From Flavobacterium psychrophilum (GTDB lineage: Bacteria > Bacteroidota > Bacteroidia > Flavobacteriales > Flavobacteriaceae), in contig CP012388.1 of assembly GCA_001708385.1 (NCBI GenBank), forward strand, positions 1,860,001 to 1,924,000: DNA of 64,000 nt, written 5' to 3'. A program made the translations under genes and the position numbers. Below the pieces are notes generated by a model, which saw only the letters and a list, made by a program, of their open reading frames with translations, ran no database searches and was not told the DNA's origin. Of the stretch, positions 18,444 to 26,647 are shown piece after piece. Numbering within the stretch: the stretch's first letter is position 1; the number at the start of each line of letters is the position of its first letter.

Positions 18444-18770
18444 TTAATGCGACACAAACTTTAGCCCAATTATCGAAGCAATAAGCGTAGTAACAAAAAA
18501 CAGTCTCCAGAAATCTGCGGGTTCTTTAAACACGAAAATACCTACCAGCACCGTACCAACGGCACCAACGCCTGTCCATACCGCATAAGCAGTACCAATA
18601 GGCAGTGTTTGCGTAGCCTTATACAATAACACCATACTGATAGTCAAGCAGGCGAGAAAACCACCCATCCAGTAGTTAGATTCCGCCCCCGAAGTTTCTT
18701 TGGCTTTGCCAAGGCATGAAGCAAATCCAACCTCGAAAAACCCGGCGATAATAAGCAATATCCAGTTCAT
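18444..18770 (-). CDS. SMR-family exporter, Gdx/SugE type
   Basis: 108 aa with four membrane helices. The key membrane Glu is in GFFEVGFASCLG (residue 13). The stretch LPIGTAYAVWTGVGAVGT (about 57-74) and C-terminal IIGLKFVSH resemble E. coli Gdx (SugE), which exchanges guanidinium for protons, more than EmrE. No guanidine riboswitch was recognised in the upstream 228 bp. Single gene, convergent with the DUF5686 gene. Drug-exporter activity is possible but less likely by these motifs. Confidence 0.88.
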   Translation of the reverse strand: MNWILLIIAGFFEVGFASCLGKAKETSGAESNYWMGGFLACLTISMVLLYKATQTLPIGTAYAVWTGVGAVGTVLVGIFVFKEPADFWRLFFVTTLIASIIGLKFVSH

Positions 18771-18870
18771 GATTATATTTTTTACAAAGTTAGCTGTACT
18801 GCGAATAATAACATTTTACATATGTTAAATATGAATTAATCAAGTTCGGTTGACCTCCTAATAACAATTT

Positions 18871-18895
18871 TGTGAAAATTAGTGTAATTCGTGGC
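18871..18895 (-). repeat. Dispersed GTGTAATTCGTGGC repeat, single arm
   Basis: A 25-base segment containing GTGTAATTCGTGGC is an exact reverse-complement match to 59466-59490, the left half of the palindrome before the GH29 gene. Here only one arm is present. It sits in the 228-bp SMR-asnS gap. Confidence 0.8.
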
Positions 18896-18926
18896 GCAAG
18901 TACACTACACCTTTTATGCTTTTTAG

Positions 18927-18934
18927 TACATTTG
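18927..18934 (+). promoter_or_regulatory. Probable asnS promoter -7 box
   Basis: TACATTTG matches TAnnTTTG; the asnS ATG lies 64 bases downstream. The sequence TTTGCAGGCATTTGCATCC follows at once. Confidence 0.55.
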
Positions 18935-18998
18935 CAGGCATTTGCATCCTGCAACACTTGGGTGCATATCCACTAAAACAAGTTTAAATTTTTAAAAA

Positions 18999-20432
18999 AT
19001 GAAGCACACAAAAGTTAAAGACCTGCTAAACAGCGCGAAGCCTGTTGATGATGTATTAGTTAAAGGATGGGTAAGAACTTTTAGGAATAATCAGTTTATA
19101 GCCCTTAACGACGGTTCTACTATAAATAATATTCAGTGTGTTGTTGATTTTGAAAATACGCCTGCCGAAACACTAAAACGCATTACAACCGGTGCTGCTG
19201 TAGCTGTAAAGGGTAACCTTACAGAAAGCCAGGGCGCAGGACAAAAATATGAAGTTCAGGTTAAAAGCCTTGAAATATTGGGAGACAGCGATCCGGAGAA
19301 ATTCCCGATGCAACCTAAAAAACACTCACTGGAATTTTTACGTGAAAACGCTCACTTACGTGTACGTACCAACGTATTTGGTGCAGTAATGAGGGTGCGT
19401 TCAGTACTCTCATTTGCTATTCACCAGTACTTTCAGGAAAAAGGATTTGTATATGTAAACACGCCTATTATTACCGGAAGCGATGCTGAAGGCGCAGGAG
19501 AAATGTTCCAGGTAACATCTTTCCCTTTGAACAACGCTCCGTTGAATGAAGAAGGTCAGATTGATTACAAACAGGATTTCTTCGGTAAAGAAACTAACCT
19601 TACCGTATCGGGTCAGCTTGAGGGCGAAACTTTTGCAATGGCATTGGGTCAGATCTATACATTCGGACCAACATTCCGTGCAGAGAACTCTAACACATCG
19701 CGCCACCTTGCAGAATTCTGGATGGTAGAGCCGGAAGTTGCCTTCAATAACCTTGACGACAACATGGATCTTGCGGAGGACTTTATCCAGTATGTTATTA
19801 AATATGCGATGGATAAATGTAAAGACGATCTTGCTTTCCTTAACCAGCGCTTAACAGACGAGGAGAAAACAAAACCGATGGCAGAACGCAGCGAAATGGG
19901 CTTATTAGAGAAACTTCAGTTTGTACTGGAGAACAACTTTAAGCGTGTAAGCTATACAGAGGCTATCGACATCCTTAAAAACTCTAAACCGAATAAGAAC
20001 AAGAAATTCAACTATATTATTGAAGAATGGGGTGCCGACCTACAGAGTGAGCACGAGCGTTTCTTAGTAGAGAAACACTTTAAGTGTCCGGTAATTCTTT
20101 ACGATTACCCGGCAAACATTAAAGCATTCTACATGAGGCTTAACGAAGACAAGAAAACAGTACGCGCCATGGATATTTTATTCCCGGGTATTGGTGAAAT
20201 TGTTGGAGGATCTGAAAGGGAAGAACGCCTTGACGTACTTCTTGAAAAAATCGCTGAGTTAGGTATCGACGAAAAAGAATTATGGTGGTACCTTGATACC
20301 CGTCGTTTTGGTACGGCAACGCACGCAGGTTTCGGACTTGGGTTTGAGCGCCTTGTACTTTTCGTAACAGGTATGACAAACATCCGTGACGTAATTCCTT
20401 TCCCAAGGACACCACAAAATGCAGAATTTTAA
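18999..20432 (+). CDS. asnS: Asparaginyl-tRNA synthetase
   Basis: 477 aa class IIb synthetase charging tRNA-Asn. An N-terminal OB-fold anticodon-binding domain ([19 protein letters not shown]) precedes the class II core: motif 2 around [25 protein letters not shown] and motif 3 [16 protein letters not shown] near the C-terminus. Ends in [14 protein letters not shown]. Its last codons are the left border of a 113-bp tandem duplication, so fragments of its 3' end recur downstream. Confidence 0.98.
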   Translation: MKHTKVKDLLNSAKPVDDVLVKGWVRTFRNNQFIALNDGSTINNIQCVVDFENTPAETLKRITTGAAVAVKGNLTESQGAGQKYEVQVKSLEILGDSDPEKFPMQPKKHSLEFLRENAHLRVRTNVFGAVMRVRSVLSFAIHQYFQEKGFVYVNTPIITGSDAEGAGEMFQVTSFPLNNAPLNEEGQIDYKQDFFGKETNLTVSGQLEGETFAMALGQIYTFGPTFRAENSNTSRHLAEFWMVEPEVAFNNLDDNMDLAEDFIQYVIKYAMDKCKDDLAFLNQRLTDEEKTKPMAERSEMGLLEKLQFVLENNFKRVSYTEAIDILKNSKPNKNKKFNYIIEEWGADLQSEHERFLVEKHFKCPVILYDYPANIKAFYMRLNEDKKTVRAMDILFPGIGEIVGGSEREERLDVLLEKIAELGIDEKELWWYLDTRRFGTATHAGFGLGFERLVLFVTGMTNIRDVIPFPRTPQNAEF

Positions 20433-20466
20433 TCTCAGCATTGAGAATTAAGATATTAATATTGAG

Positions 20467-20493
20467 AGCCTCGCAGCAATGTGAGGCTTTTTT
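20467..20493 (+). terminator. asnS terminator, copy 1
   Basis: Stem AGCCTC / GAGGCT with partly paired inner bases, followed by six Ts. Part of the first tandem unit. Confidence 0.8.
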
Positions 20494-20579
20494 ATATCGT
20501 AGAGACGTTGCATTGCACAGTCTGCCACAAAACGCAGAATTTTAATCTCAGCATTGAGAATTAAGATATTAGTATTGAG

Positions 20580-20606
20580 AGCCTCGCAGCAATGTGAGGC
20601 TTTTTT
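20580..20606 (+). terminator. asnS terminator, copy 2
   Basis: Identical hairpin and T-run exactly 113 bases after copy 1. Confidence 0.8.
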
Positions 20607-20682
20607 ATATCGTAGAGACGTTGCATTGCAACGTCTGCCATAAGACACAGAATTTAATCTAATTCCCACAATATATAAAAGA

Positions 20683-20711
20683 CATCACAGTTTTAATTGT
20701 GATGCTTTTTT
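20683..20711 (+). terminator. Third hairpin before rpoN
   Basis: CATCACA / TGTGATG stem, AT-rich loop, then TTTTTT. Lies outside the duplicated unit, so asnS is followed by three terminator-like hairpins in 280 bp. Confidence 0.7.
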
Positions 20712-20882
20712 GTTACACAATTTCAATAGAGAGTAAAAACTAATCCGTAACCCTAAAATCCTCAATAAAATAGAAGGTTTTAACAGCCTTATAAAACGTC
20801 CGATATTAATTTTATCTAAAAAGCATCAATAAGTGTGCCTTCTTTTTGTAACTTTATACTGTAAAAATGACCGTGTTTACTT

Positions 20883-22349
20883 ATGCTTAAGCAGAACTTA
20901 CAATTAAAATTATCCCAGAAATTATCGCCTCAGCAAATTCAGCTGATGAAGCTGATACAACTTCCTACGCAGGCTTTTGAACAGCGCCTGAAAGAAGAAA
21001 TGGTTGAAAACCCTGCTCTTGAATCTGGCGTTGAGGACGAGTATGAAAAGGACGAATACGATACTACAGAGGATTTTGACGACTATGATGACTATGATAA
21101 CGAAAGGATAGATGCCGACGAGATTAACATAGACGAATACCTTAGCGACGACGAAATTCCGGGTTATAAGACTCAAGCTAATAATTATAGTGACGATGAT
21201 GAAGACCGCACTATGCCTTTTGCCGCGCCTGTTAGCTTTCACCAGAGCCTTATTGACCAGCTGAACACTTTTATACTTTCTGACGGAGAACGCGAGATCG
21301 CGGAATTCTTAGTAGGAAGCATAGACGATATGGGCTACATCCGCCGAAGCATCCCGGATATTGTAGATGATATGGCGTTTACTCAGGGTATTTACACCGA
21401 CGAGAAAACGGTAGACCGTATTCTGCACATTATCCATGAGTTGGAACCATCGGGTGTGGGCGCACGCGACCTGCAGGAATGCCTGCTGCTTCAGCTAAAG
21501 CATAAAACCCCTACCGCAGCGGTAGACCTTGCTATTAATATACTCGAACAGCAGTTTGATGCCTTTACCAAAAAGCATTATGACAAGCTGTTGCAAAAAT
21601 ATGATATCTCACAGGATCAGCTTCGTGCCGCGATTGACGAGATTGAACGACTGAACCCTAAACCGGGAGGTGCTTACGAAAGCAGTTCTAAAGCGGTAGA
21701 ACATGTTGTGCCCGACTTTGCCATACGCATTGTTGACGGCGAACTTGAACTTACCCTTAACGGAAGGAATGCACCCGAACTGCATGTGTCTAAAGATTAT
21801 CAGGAAATGCTGCAAACCTACAAGGACAGCCGTGAAAAGAACAACGCACAGAAAGATGCGGTGCAGTTCATCAAACAAAAACTGGATTCTGCCAAATGGT
21901 TTATCGATGCGATACGCCAACGCCAGGAAACCCTTTTTGTAACTATGAATGCTATTATGCACTATCAGGAAGAGTATTTTCTTGATGGTGAAGAAGCCAA
22001 ACTGAAACCGATGATCTTAAAGGATATCGCAGATATGGTTGGCCTTGATATCTCTACCGTTTCGCGTGTAGCGAACAGCAAGTATGTAGAAACGCCATAC
22101 GGGACGAAACTGATAAAGGAATTCTTCTCTGAAGCGATGAAAAACGACCAGGGAGAGGATGTTTCTACTATTGAGATCAAGAAAATACTGGAAACAGTTA
22201 TACAGGAAGAAGACAAACGCAAACCCCTGCCCGATGATAAACTGGCAGATATACTTAAAGAAAAAGGTTACCCTATTGCACGCCGTACTATTGCCAAATA
22301 CCGCGAACAGCTAGATATTCCCGTTGCAAGGATGAGGAAGAAAATATAA
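20883..22349 (+). CDS. rpoN: RNA polymerase sigma-54 factor
   Basis: 488 aa. Region I Gln/Leu-rich start (LKQNLQLKLSQKLSPQQIQLMKLIQLPTQ), acidic region II (DEYEKDEYDTTEDFDDYDDYD), core-binding region, then helix-turn-helix (DIADMVGLDISTVSRVANSKYVETPYGTKLIKEFF) and the RpoN box ARRTIAKYREQ near the C-terminus. Sigma-54 needs AAA+ activators for promoter opening. Followed 5 bases later by a membrane-protein gene, so probably an operon. Confidence 0.97.
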   Translation: MLKQNLQLKLSQKLSPQQIQLMKLIQLPTQAFEQRLKEEMVENPALESGVEDEYEKDEYDTTEDFDDYDDYDNERIDADEINIDEYLSDDEIPGYKTQANNYSDDDEDRTMPFAAPVSFHQSLIDQLNTFILSDGEREIAEFLVGSIDDMGYIRRSIPDIVDDMAFTQGIYTDEKTVDRILHIIHELEPSGVGARDLQECLLLQLKHKTPTAAVDLAINILEQQFDAFTKKHYDKLLQKYDISQDQLRAAIDEIERLNPKPGGAYESSSKAVEHVVPDFAIRIVDGELELTLNGRNAPELHVSKDYQEMLQTYKDSREKNNAQKDAVQFIKQKLDSAKWFIDAIRQRQETLFVTMNAIMHYQEEYFLDGEEAKLKPMILKDIADMVGLDISTVSRVANSKYVETPYGTKLIKEFFSEAMKNDQGEDVSTIEIKKILETVIQEEDKRKPLPDDKLADILKEKGYPIARRTIAKYREQLDIPVARMRKKI

Positions 22350-22354
22350 ACGGC

Positions 22355-22969
22355 ATGAAAAAATTTCTTGCCATATTTTCCTATTTGTTTCATCCGTTAT
22401 TTGTACCGGTGTATGCCACCCTGTTTTATTTTCTGGTAGCCAATACTTTTTTCTATAAGCATGAAATTTACCTGGCTTTTATACAGATACTTATTGTAAC
22501 CGTATTATTGCCACTGTCTATATTCTACCTGCTGCGATCGCTCGGCATGATGAAAACCCGGATGTTCGAGAAAAAAGAACGCAGGCTGCCACTGGCTATT
22601 TATGCCATGCTCCTGCTCTTCCTTATTAAGTACAGCCTTTCGATAGTTGTAATACCCGAGCTATACTATTACTTTACCGGATGTCTTATAAGTACTGTGC
22701 TCGCATTGGCATTGGTTTTAACGGGACATAAAGCCAGCCTTCATATGGTTGCTATGGCTTCATTTACCGTATTTATAATAAGTATCTCGGCCTATTACCA
22801 TATAAGATTTCTCAACCTCATCGCGTTTTTTGTATTATGTTCGGGTGTTGTAGCCACTTCAAGGCTACAGGCGAAAGAACACAGCATGGGCGAGGTTGTT
22901 TTGGGAACACTATTAGGCATAATTCCGCAAATAGGGTTATGGTTTGTGTGGTTGTTGCCGTCGGTTTAG
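22355..22969 (+). CDS. Multi-pass membrane protein, PAP2-like
   Basis: 204 aa with about six membrane helices. The C-terminal half has GHKASLHMVAMAS and then SRLQAKEHSMGEVVLG, whose His, Arg and His recall the three motifs of PAP2-type phosphatases (KxxxxxxRP, SxxH, SRxxxxxHxxxD), but the first motif is only loosely seen (KKERRLPLAI) and the final Asp is Glu (HSMGE). Such proteins often follow rpoN in flavobacteria (recollection). Membrane phosphatase activity is a guess. Confidence 0.6.
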   Translation: MKKFLAIFSYLFHPLFVPVYATLFYFLVANTFFYKHEIYLAFIQILIVTVLLPLSIFYLLRSLGMMKTRMFEKKERRLPLAIYAMLLLFLIKYSLSIVVIPELYYYFTGCLISTVLALALVLTGHKASLHMVAMASFTVFIISISAYYHIRFLNLIAFFVLCSGVVATSRLQAKEHSMGEVVLGTLLGIIPQIGLWFVWLLPSV

Positions 22970-23228
22970 CAAATTAATTTCCTACTACGCGATAACCTCC
23001 AAAGCAAATAACCGCAACACCTTATTTTCTTAGGGAATCTTCACGTTAATTAAAAGTTAAACCTGCACAAGGCCAATCGCACTCAAAACTCATAGAATAT
23101 GGTTACAAAAGCTTTTTTTTAATTTCCTTAACAAATTTAACAGCGCGTAAGAATTGCCTTTAACAATCGCGATTTTGACGCTGCAAAAATTGTAGCTACT
23201 TTTAAGAAATATATACAATTTTTACTAC

Positions 23229-23783
23229 ATGAAACCGCTTAAATTAATTATTAAGAAGGCATTTATTTTACCATTGTTTATTGCCGCATTAACTCTTGCA
23301 GGCTGTAGCGATGATGATGGCGGAAGCACGAATAATCCCGCTGAACAAGGCACATTAACTTGTAAAATAAATGGCGAAGAACACAACTTCAGCTATCTAG
23401 TAAGCGCAAACGACCCACCTTCAGAAGAAACTATACATTTTGTTACGATTGGCGGACATGAAACCAACGACTTTACATCGCCCGGATTCGGTTTCCAGTT
23501 AGTATCAACAGAAGGTGCAACTGCCACTACATATACTTCAGCAGATTCTGAACTGCATGGCAATTATTATATTCAGAATCTGGACAGTAATGGTAACATT
23601 ACAGGAACTACTACCTATCATGGCAACGGAAGCGATGGCACAAGCTTTGTCTTAAACATTACCGGCCTTCATGACTGGGGCGTTGAAGGAACATTTTCGG
23701 GTGTGTTGCAACTCACAGGCGGTGAAGAGTACATCACCGTAACCGACGGCAAATTTTCTGCCCCTTACAACTACAGAAATTAA
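23229..23783 (+). CDS. Hypothetical lipoprotein
   Basis: 184 aa. Signal peptide with lipobox LAGC; the mature start CSDDDGGSTNN is acidic, fitting a surface-exported lipoprotein. The remainder is beta-rich with many Thr/Gly (CKINGEEHNFSYL, VTIGGHETNDF, FSGVLQLTGGEEYITVTDGKF). It resembles small Bacteroidetes lipoproteins with a DUF6252-like fold, which is a weak guess. The gap 22970-23228 before it shows no other feature. Convergent with ridA-like gene, sharing a terminator. Confidence 0.7.
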   Translation: MKPLKLIIKKAFILPLFIAALTLAGCSDDDGGSTNNPAEQGTLTCKINGEEHNFSYLVSANDPPSEETIHFVTIGGHETNDFTSPGFGFQLVSTEGATATTYTSADSELHGNYYIQNLDSNGNITGTTTYHGNGSDGTSFVLNITGLHDWGVEGTFSGVLQLTGGEEYITVTDGKFSAPYNYRN

Positions 23784-23810
23784 TTATTTTGAGGAGTTAT
23801 TTATATTCAG

Positions 23811-23843
23811 AAAAGGCTTTATACCGTGGTATAAAGCCTTTTT
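23811..23843. terminator. Bidirectional terminator between convergent genes
   Basis: Perfect 14-bp stem AAAGGCTTTATACC / GGTATAAAGCCTTT with loop GTG, flanked by As and Ts on both sides. Confidence 0.9.
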
Positions 23844-23865
23844 ACTTTTATTGAAGTCATCTTAA

Positions 23866-24336
23866 TTATTTTACCACAGTAGCTTCAAATTCTACTTTAA
23901 GTGTTTCGAAAAGGCTTTTCACCTGAAATACCGTACTCGCCTGTTTCACGCCATGTTTGGCTACCCATGCCTGGAAGATATCGAAATGAGCGAAAAGCTC
24001 CTCCTCCGAAGTTGTGTATATATTAAGCCTTACGATATTTTTATTCTCGTATCCTGCAGTACTAATTACCAGTTCTAAATTCTGAAGTGCTTCAATTATC
24101 TGATCTTTCATTGGGGCAGTACTCGACGTGCCATCGGCATGAACCGCAGCCTGGCCTGCGCAATATAATGTTCCCTGAACATTCTTTACTTCAACAGCCT
24201 GAACATAACTACGCTGATCCTGCCATTGCCATGGGCTAAATTCTCTCTTTTCCATTTGTTTTTCTTTTTTTGTTTGTGCCGCTGCCGACACAAAAGTTAA
24301 TAGTGTAAATACTAAAATTGTTGCTGTGTGCTTCAT
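23866..24336 (-). CDS. Secreted RidA-fold (YjgF) protein lacking the catalytic Arg
   Basis: 156 aa from ATG 24336 (MKHTATILVFTLLTFVSAAAQ), a normal signal peptide; the longer in-frame ATG at 24396 adds an unlikely extension. The RidA fold is clear (TLYCAGQAAVHADG, MKDQIIEALQNLELVISTAGYENKNIVRLNIYTT, KVEFEATVVK). Where RidA enamine deaminases have the substrate-binding Arg (ARSCVEVARLP), this protein reads ASTVFQVKSL, so Rid-type deaminase activity is doubtful. Export to the periplasm is also unusual for the family. Confidence 0.85.
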   Translation of the reverse strand: MKHTATILVFTLLTFVSAAAQTKKEKQMEKREFSPWQWQDQRSYVQAVEVKNVQGTLYCAGQAAVHADGTSSTAPMKDQIIEALQNLELVISTAGYENKNIVRLNIYTTSEEELFAHFDIFQAWVAKHGVKQASTVFQVKSLFETLKVEFEATVVK

Positions 24337-24427
24337 AATCGTATTAAAAATGTACACTACAAAGTTCTGAAGAATGAAAGACAACAGGCATGACAAACGT
24401 CACGGATACCAAGTGAGGTTTGTCACA

Positions 24428-24991
24428 TTAATTGGAAAGGCGACTGAGTGTTTCGCGCGAAACGCCCAGGTAAGAAGCAATAAGGGTTTTAGATACCCTT
24501 TGAAATAAAGAAGGATAACGTTGCAGTAGTTGGTCGTAGCGGTCTTTTGCGGTGCTGGTTATAAGAGAAAGTATTCGCTGTTGCGAACCAATATGCCCGC
24601 CATTGGCTTTTGCCAGAAAAAAATGTTCCATTTTATGCAGGCCTGCGCAAAGCTTTTGATAGTTTTCTAACGATAGGCAAAACACCTCGGTATCTTCAAG
24701 GCAGTCGAGCGACATAGTAGCATTGGTACGGTTATGAAAAGCCTGAAAATCGCTTTCCCACCAGTCTTCCATCGCGAAAGAAACTATGTGCTGTTTGCCA
24801 GAAGCATCGGTATGTACCAGTTTTAAAAGCCCCGAAACTACAAAATAAGAGTAATTTACAGGCTCGCCTTCCTGTATAAGGAACTGGTGCTTTTTATATT
24901 TTTTGGTCGAAAAATGTGCACGTACAAAGTCAAATTCCGCATCGGTAAGCGGTACTATCTTTTCTATATGTGCACGCAATACAGCATCCAT
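24428..24991 (-). CDS. Crp/Fnr-family transcriptional regulator
   Basis: 187 aa. N-terminal cyclic-nucleotide-binding-like beta barrel (KKHQFLIQEGEPVNYSYFVVSGLLKLVHTDASGKQHIVSFAMEDWW), dimer helix, and a short C-terminal HTH (SKTLIASYLGVSRETLSRLSN). No Cys cluster for an Fe-S sensor. The ligand is unknown; the family in Bacteroidetes seldom binds cAMP in the E. coli way. The gene begins 3 bases after the stop of a PorT-like barrel gene, implying one transcript. Confidence 0.92.
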   Translation of the reverse strand: MDAVLRAHIEKIVPLTDAEFDFVRAHFSTKKYKKHQFLIQEGEPVNYSYFVVSGLLKLVHTDASGKQHIVSFAMEDWWESDFQAFHNRTNATMSLDCLEDTEVFCLSLENYQKLCAGLHKMEHFFLAKANGGHIGSQQRILSLITSTAKDRYDQLLQRYPSLFQRVSKTLIASYLGVSRETLSRLSN

Positions 24992-24994
24992 GCG

Positions 24995-25723
24995 TCAGAG
25001 GATATAGAATATGAGCCCGAAGTTTAGCGACTTCATGGTGAGTTTCTGGTCGCTGTCTACAATCGGTGCATTGTTGTATATAGGAGTGAGTCCGTAATAG
25101 GCATAAAAATTCCATGTATTCCACCCTGCCGATATGTAAGCCCCATACACAAAATCGTTTAGATTCTTGTCGTTCTTAATTTTTATAGGCGGACTGTCGC
25201 CTGGTTTGTATAACGCTTTATCCGCAAACAGGTAGCTTACCTTAAAACCCAGGTATACCCTCCAGAATTTATGGCTTATAGAATCACTGTTTCTCCAGCG
25301 TAGCTCGATAGGCACTTCAAGGTAATGCAGCACAAGCTTGTTCTTATCAAAACTTCCTTCTTCCACAGGCTGATAGCTGTTAACGCCATTTTCTATAGGC
25401 TGAACAACCATATTATGTTTGATATTATTATACGAATAGCCCAATCCCGCCGCTATGGCGTAGGTGCGGCTTTTATTAATAGGCATATCCCTTAAAAAGC
25501 CTGCCGTAAGATTCGTGGAAAATGAATACTGCGAATAATTACCCGGTTTGCTCTGTATCATATTATATGCAAAAGAAGCATACATTTGGTCTTCACGGTA
25601 TTTGGTATCAACAACAGGTGCCACACTATCCAGTTCGATAGTATCTTTTACCTTAGGCTCAAAAACCTGCGCCGTTGCAAAAAACGACATAAAACAGCAT
25701 ATAAACAGTAGCGGGAACCTCAT
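24995..25723 (-). CDS. PorT-family-like outer-membrane barrel
   Basis: 242 aa. Signal peptide MRFPLLFICCFMSFFATAQ, then about eight amphipathic strands and C-terminus SLNFGLIFYIL. The patterns YAIAAGLGYSYNN and HYLEVPIELRW are the ones used to recognise PorT-like barrels; true PorT/SprT is a type IX secretion component, but this copy is probably one of the many relatives. Next gene (Crp/Fnr) follows after 3 bases. Confidence 0.7.
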   Translation of the reverse strand: MRFPLLFICCFMSFFATAQVFEPKVKDTIELDSVAPVVDTKYREDQMYASFAYNMIQSKPGNYSQYSFSTNLTAGFLRDMPINKSRTYAIAAGLGYSYNNIKHNMVVQPIENGVNSYQPVEEGSFDKNKLVLHYLEVPIELRWRNSDSISHKFWRVYLGFKVSYLFADKALYKPGDSPPIKIKNDKNLNDFVYGAYISAGWNTWNFYAYYGLTPIYNNAPIVDSDQKLTMKSLNFGLIFYIL

Positions 25724-25828
25724 AGTGGTATATTCGGGATTCTTGTCTTACAAAGATGCAAAAAGTTTAGGCAATACCTTTAGCATGTATAAAAAAATTA
25801 ACCCTTAGTTACACCTAGCTAATCCCAC

Positions 25829-25855
25829 AAAAAAACCACTGCATTTACAGTGGTT
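25829..25855 (-). terminator. Terminator of the TetR-controlled operon
   Basis: AACCACTG / CAGTGGTT stem with a 6-nt loop; on the minus strand it is followed by a run of seven Ts. It is 38 bases past the SDR stop. Confidence 0.85.
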
Positions 25856-25892
25856 CAGGATAAATATAGTGACGGCATACGCCGGAAGTTCT

Positions 25893-26633
25893 TTAGTCAA
25901 GTCCATTCATTACCAATACGGCATGCGCCGGATCTGCAAGGCTAAGCCTGTAAACGTCTTCGGTCTGACCGGTGCGTATTTCAAACCTGTCGTTTTTCAT
26001 AGCATCAATCAGGTCTTCTGTCAGTACAGACGGTGCGATGCCTTTTTCGCCTCCAATTTCGGCAGAGAATTGTGTGTTCACTAAAGGTGGCATAAGCTCA
26101 AATACTTTTACAGACGTATCTCTTAATGCAAGGCGAAGCGATTGGGTGTACGAGTGCAATGCCGCTTTACTGCCAGAATACGTTGGAAGATGCTGCGTAG
26201 GTGCAAAAGCCACAATTGAAGAAACCGTTACTACTGCACTTTCTTTCTGAGCACTAAGCAGCGATAGTAACTTCTCGGTAAGACGGATCACCGAAAGGTA
26301 ATTGGTTGCAATCTCGTCGGCAGCAATTTCGTAAGCACCACTACCCTTTCCAAGATTATGCACAGCTGCGCTACCCGCATTGTTTATAAGCACATTAAGA
26401 TCGGGAAATTCATTTGTAATCCGGTCTACAAGACTGTTAACACTGTCGGCATTGCTAACATCAAAAGGAATAGCGGTTACGTTGCCTAATTCGGCAGCAG
26501 CTTTATTAAGTCGCTGTTCGTCCCTTCCCGTAATTATTACTTGGTTGCCTAATGCCACAAACTGGCGTGCCATTTCCAAACCTATACCTGCGCTACCGCC
26601 GGTTATTAATATTGTATTTGCTGTTGTTTTCAT
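25893..26633 (-). CDS. Short-chain dehydrogenase/reductase
   Basis: 246 aa classical SDR. Nucleotide-binding GGSAGIGLE (about residues 12-20), NNAG (about 86-89), catalytic Ser in VSSIVAF and the YxxxK pair in TYSGSKAAL (about 155-163). The sequence is closest in feel to the DltE-like group. Third gene of a thioesterase-fabF-SDR operon, 14 bases after fabF. Together with a ketoacyl synthase it could reduce a 3-ketoacyl or related lipid intermediate, which is inference. Confidence 0.92.
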   Translation of the reverse strand: MKTTANTILITGGSAGIGLEMARQFVALGNQVIITGRDEQRLNKAAAELGNVTAIPFDVSNADSVNSLVDRITNEFPDLNVLINNAGSAAVHNLGKGSGAYEIAADEIATNYLSVIRLTEKLLSLLSAQKESAVVTVSSIVAFAPTQHLPTYSGSKAALHSYTQSLRLALRDTSVKVFELMPPLVNTQFSAEIGGEKGIAPSVLTEDLIDAMKNDRFEIRTGQTEDVYRLSLADPAHAVLVMNGLD

Positions 26634-26647
26634 TTTTATTGATTTAT

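Larger units (their letters stand above)
20412..20661 (+). repeat. 113-bp tandem duplication carrying the asnS terminator
   Basis: Unit 1 is 20412-20524, unit 2 is 20525-20637, and a third partial copy of about 24 bases starts at 20638. Each begins CCA(C/T)AA(A/G)A and then CAGAATTT, the last codons of asnS, so the left edge lies inside the gene. The two full units differ at only a few bases. Each unit contains a hairpin and the palindrome-like GTAGAGACGTTGCATTGCA. Much of the 450-bp gap 20433-20882 is explained by this. Confidence 0.92.

Noticed and set aside
18771..18998. Guanidine riboswitch for the Gdx-type exporter
   Set aside because: No ykkC-like conserved motifs were seen upstream of the gene on the minus strand.
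20448..20669. 73-aa minus-strand frame with internal repeated sequence
   Set aside because: It is the reverse frame of the 113-bp tandem duplication; the repeated peptide is only the DNA repeat translated.
24995..25723. True type IX secretion PorT
   Set aside because: Only general barrel and PorT-family features are visible; no other secretion genes are nearby.
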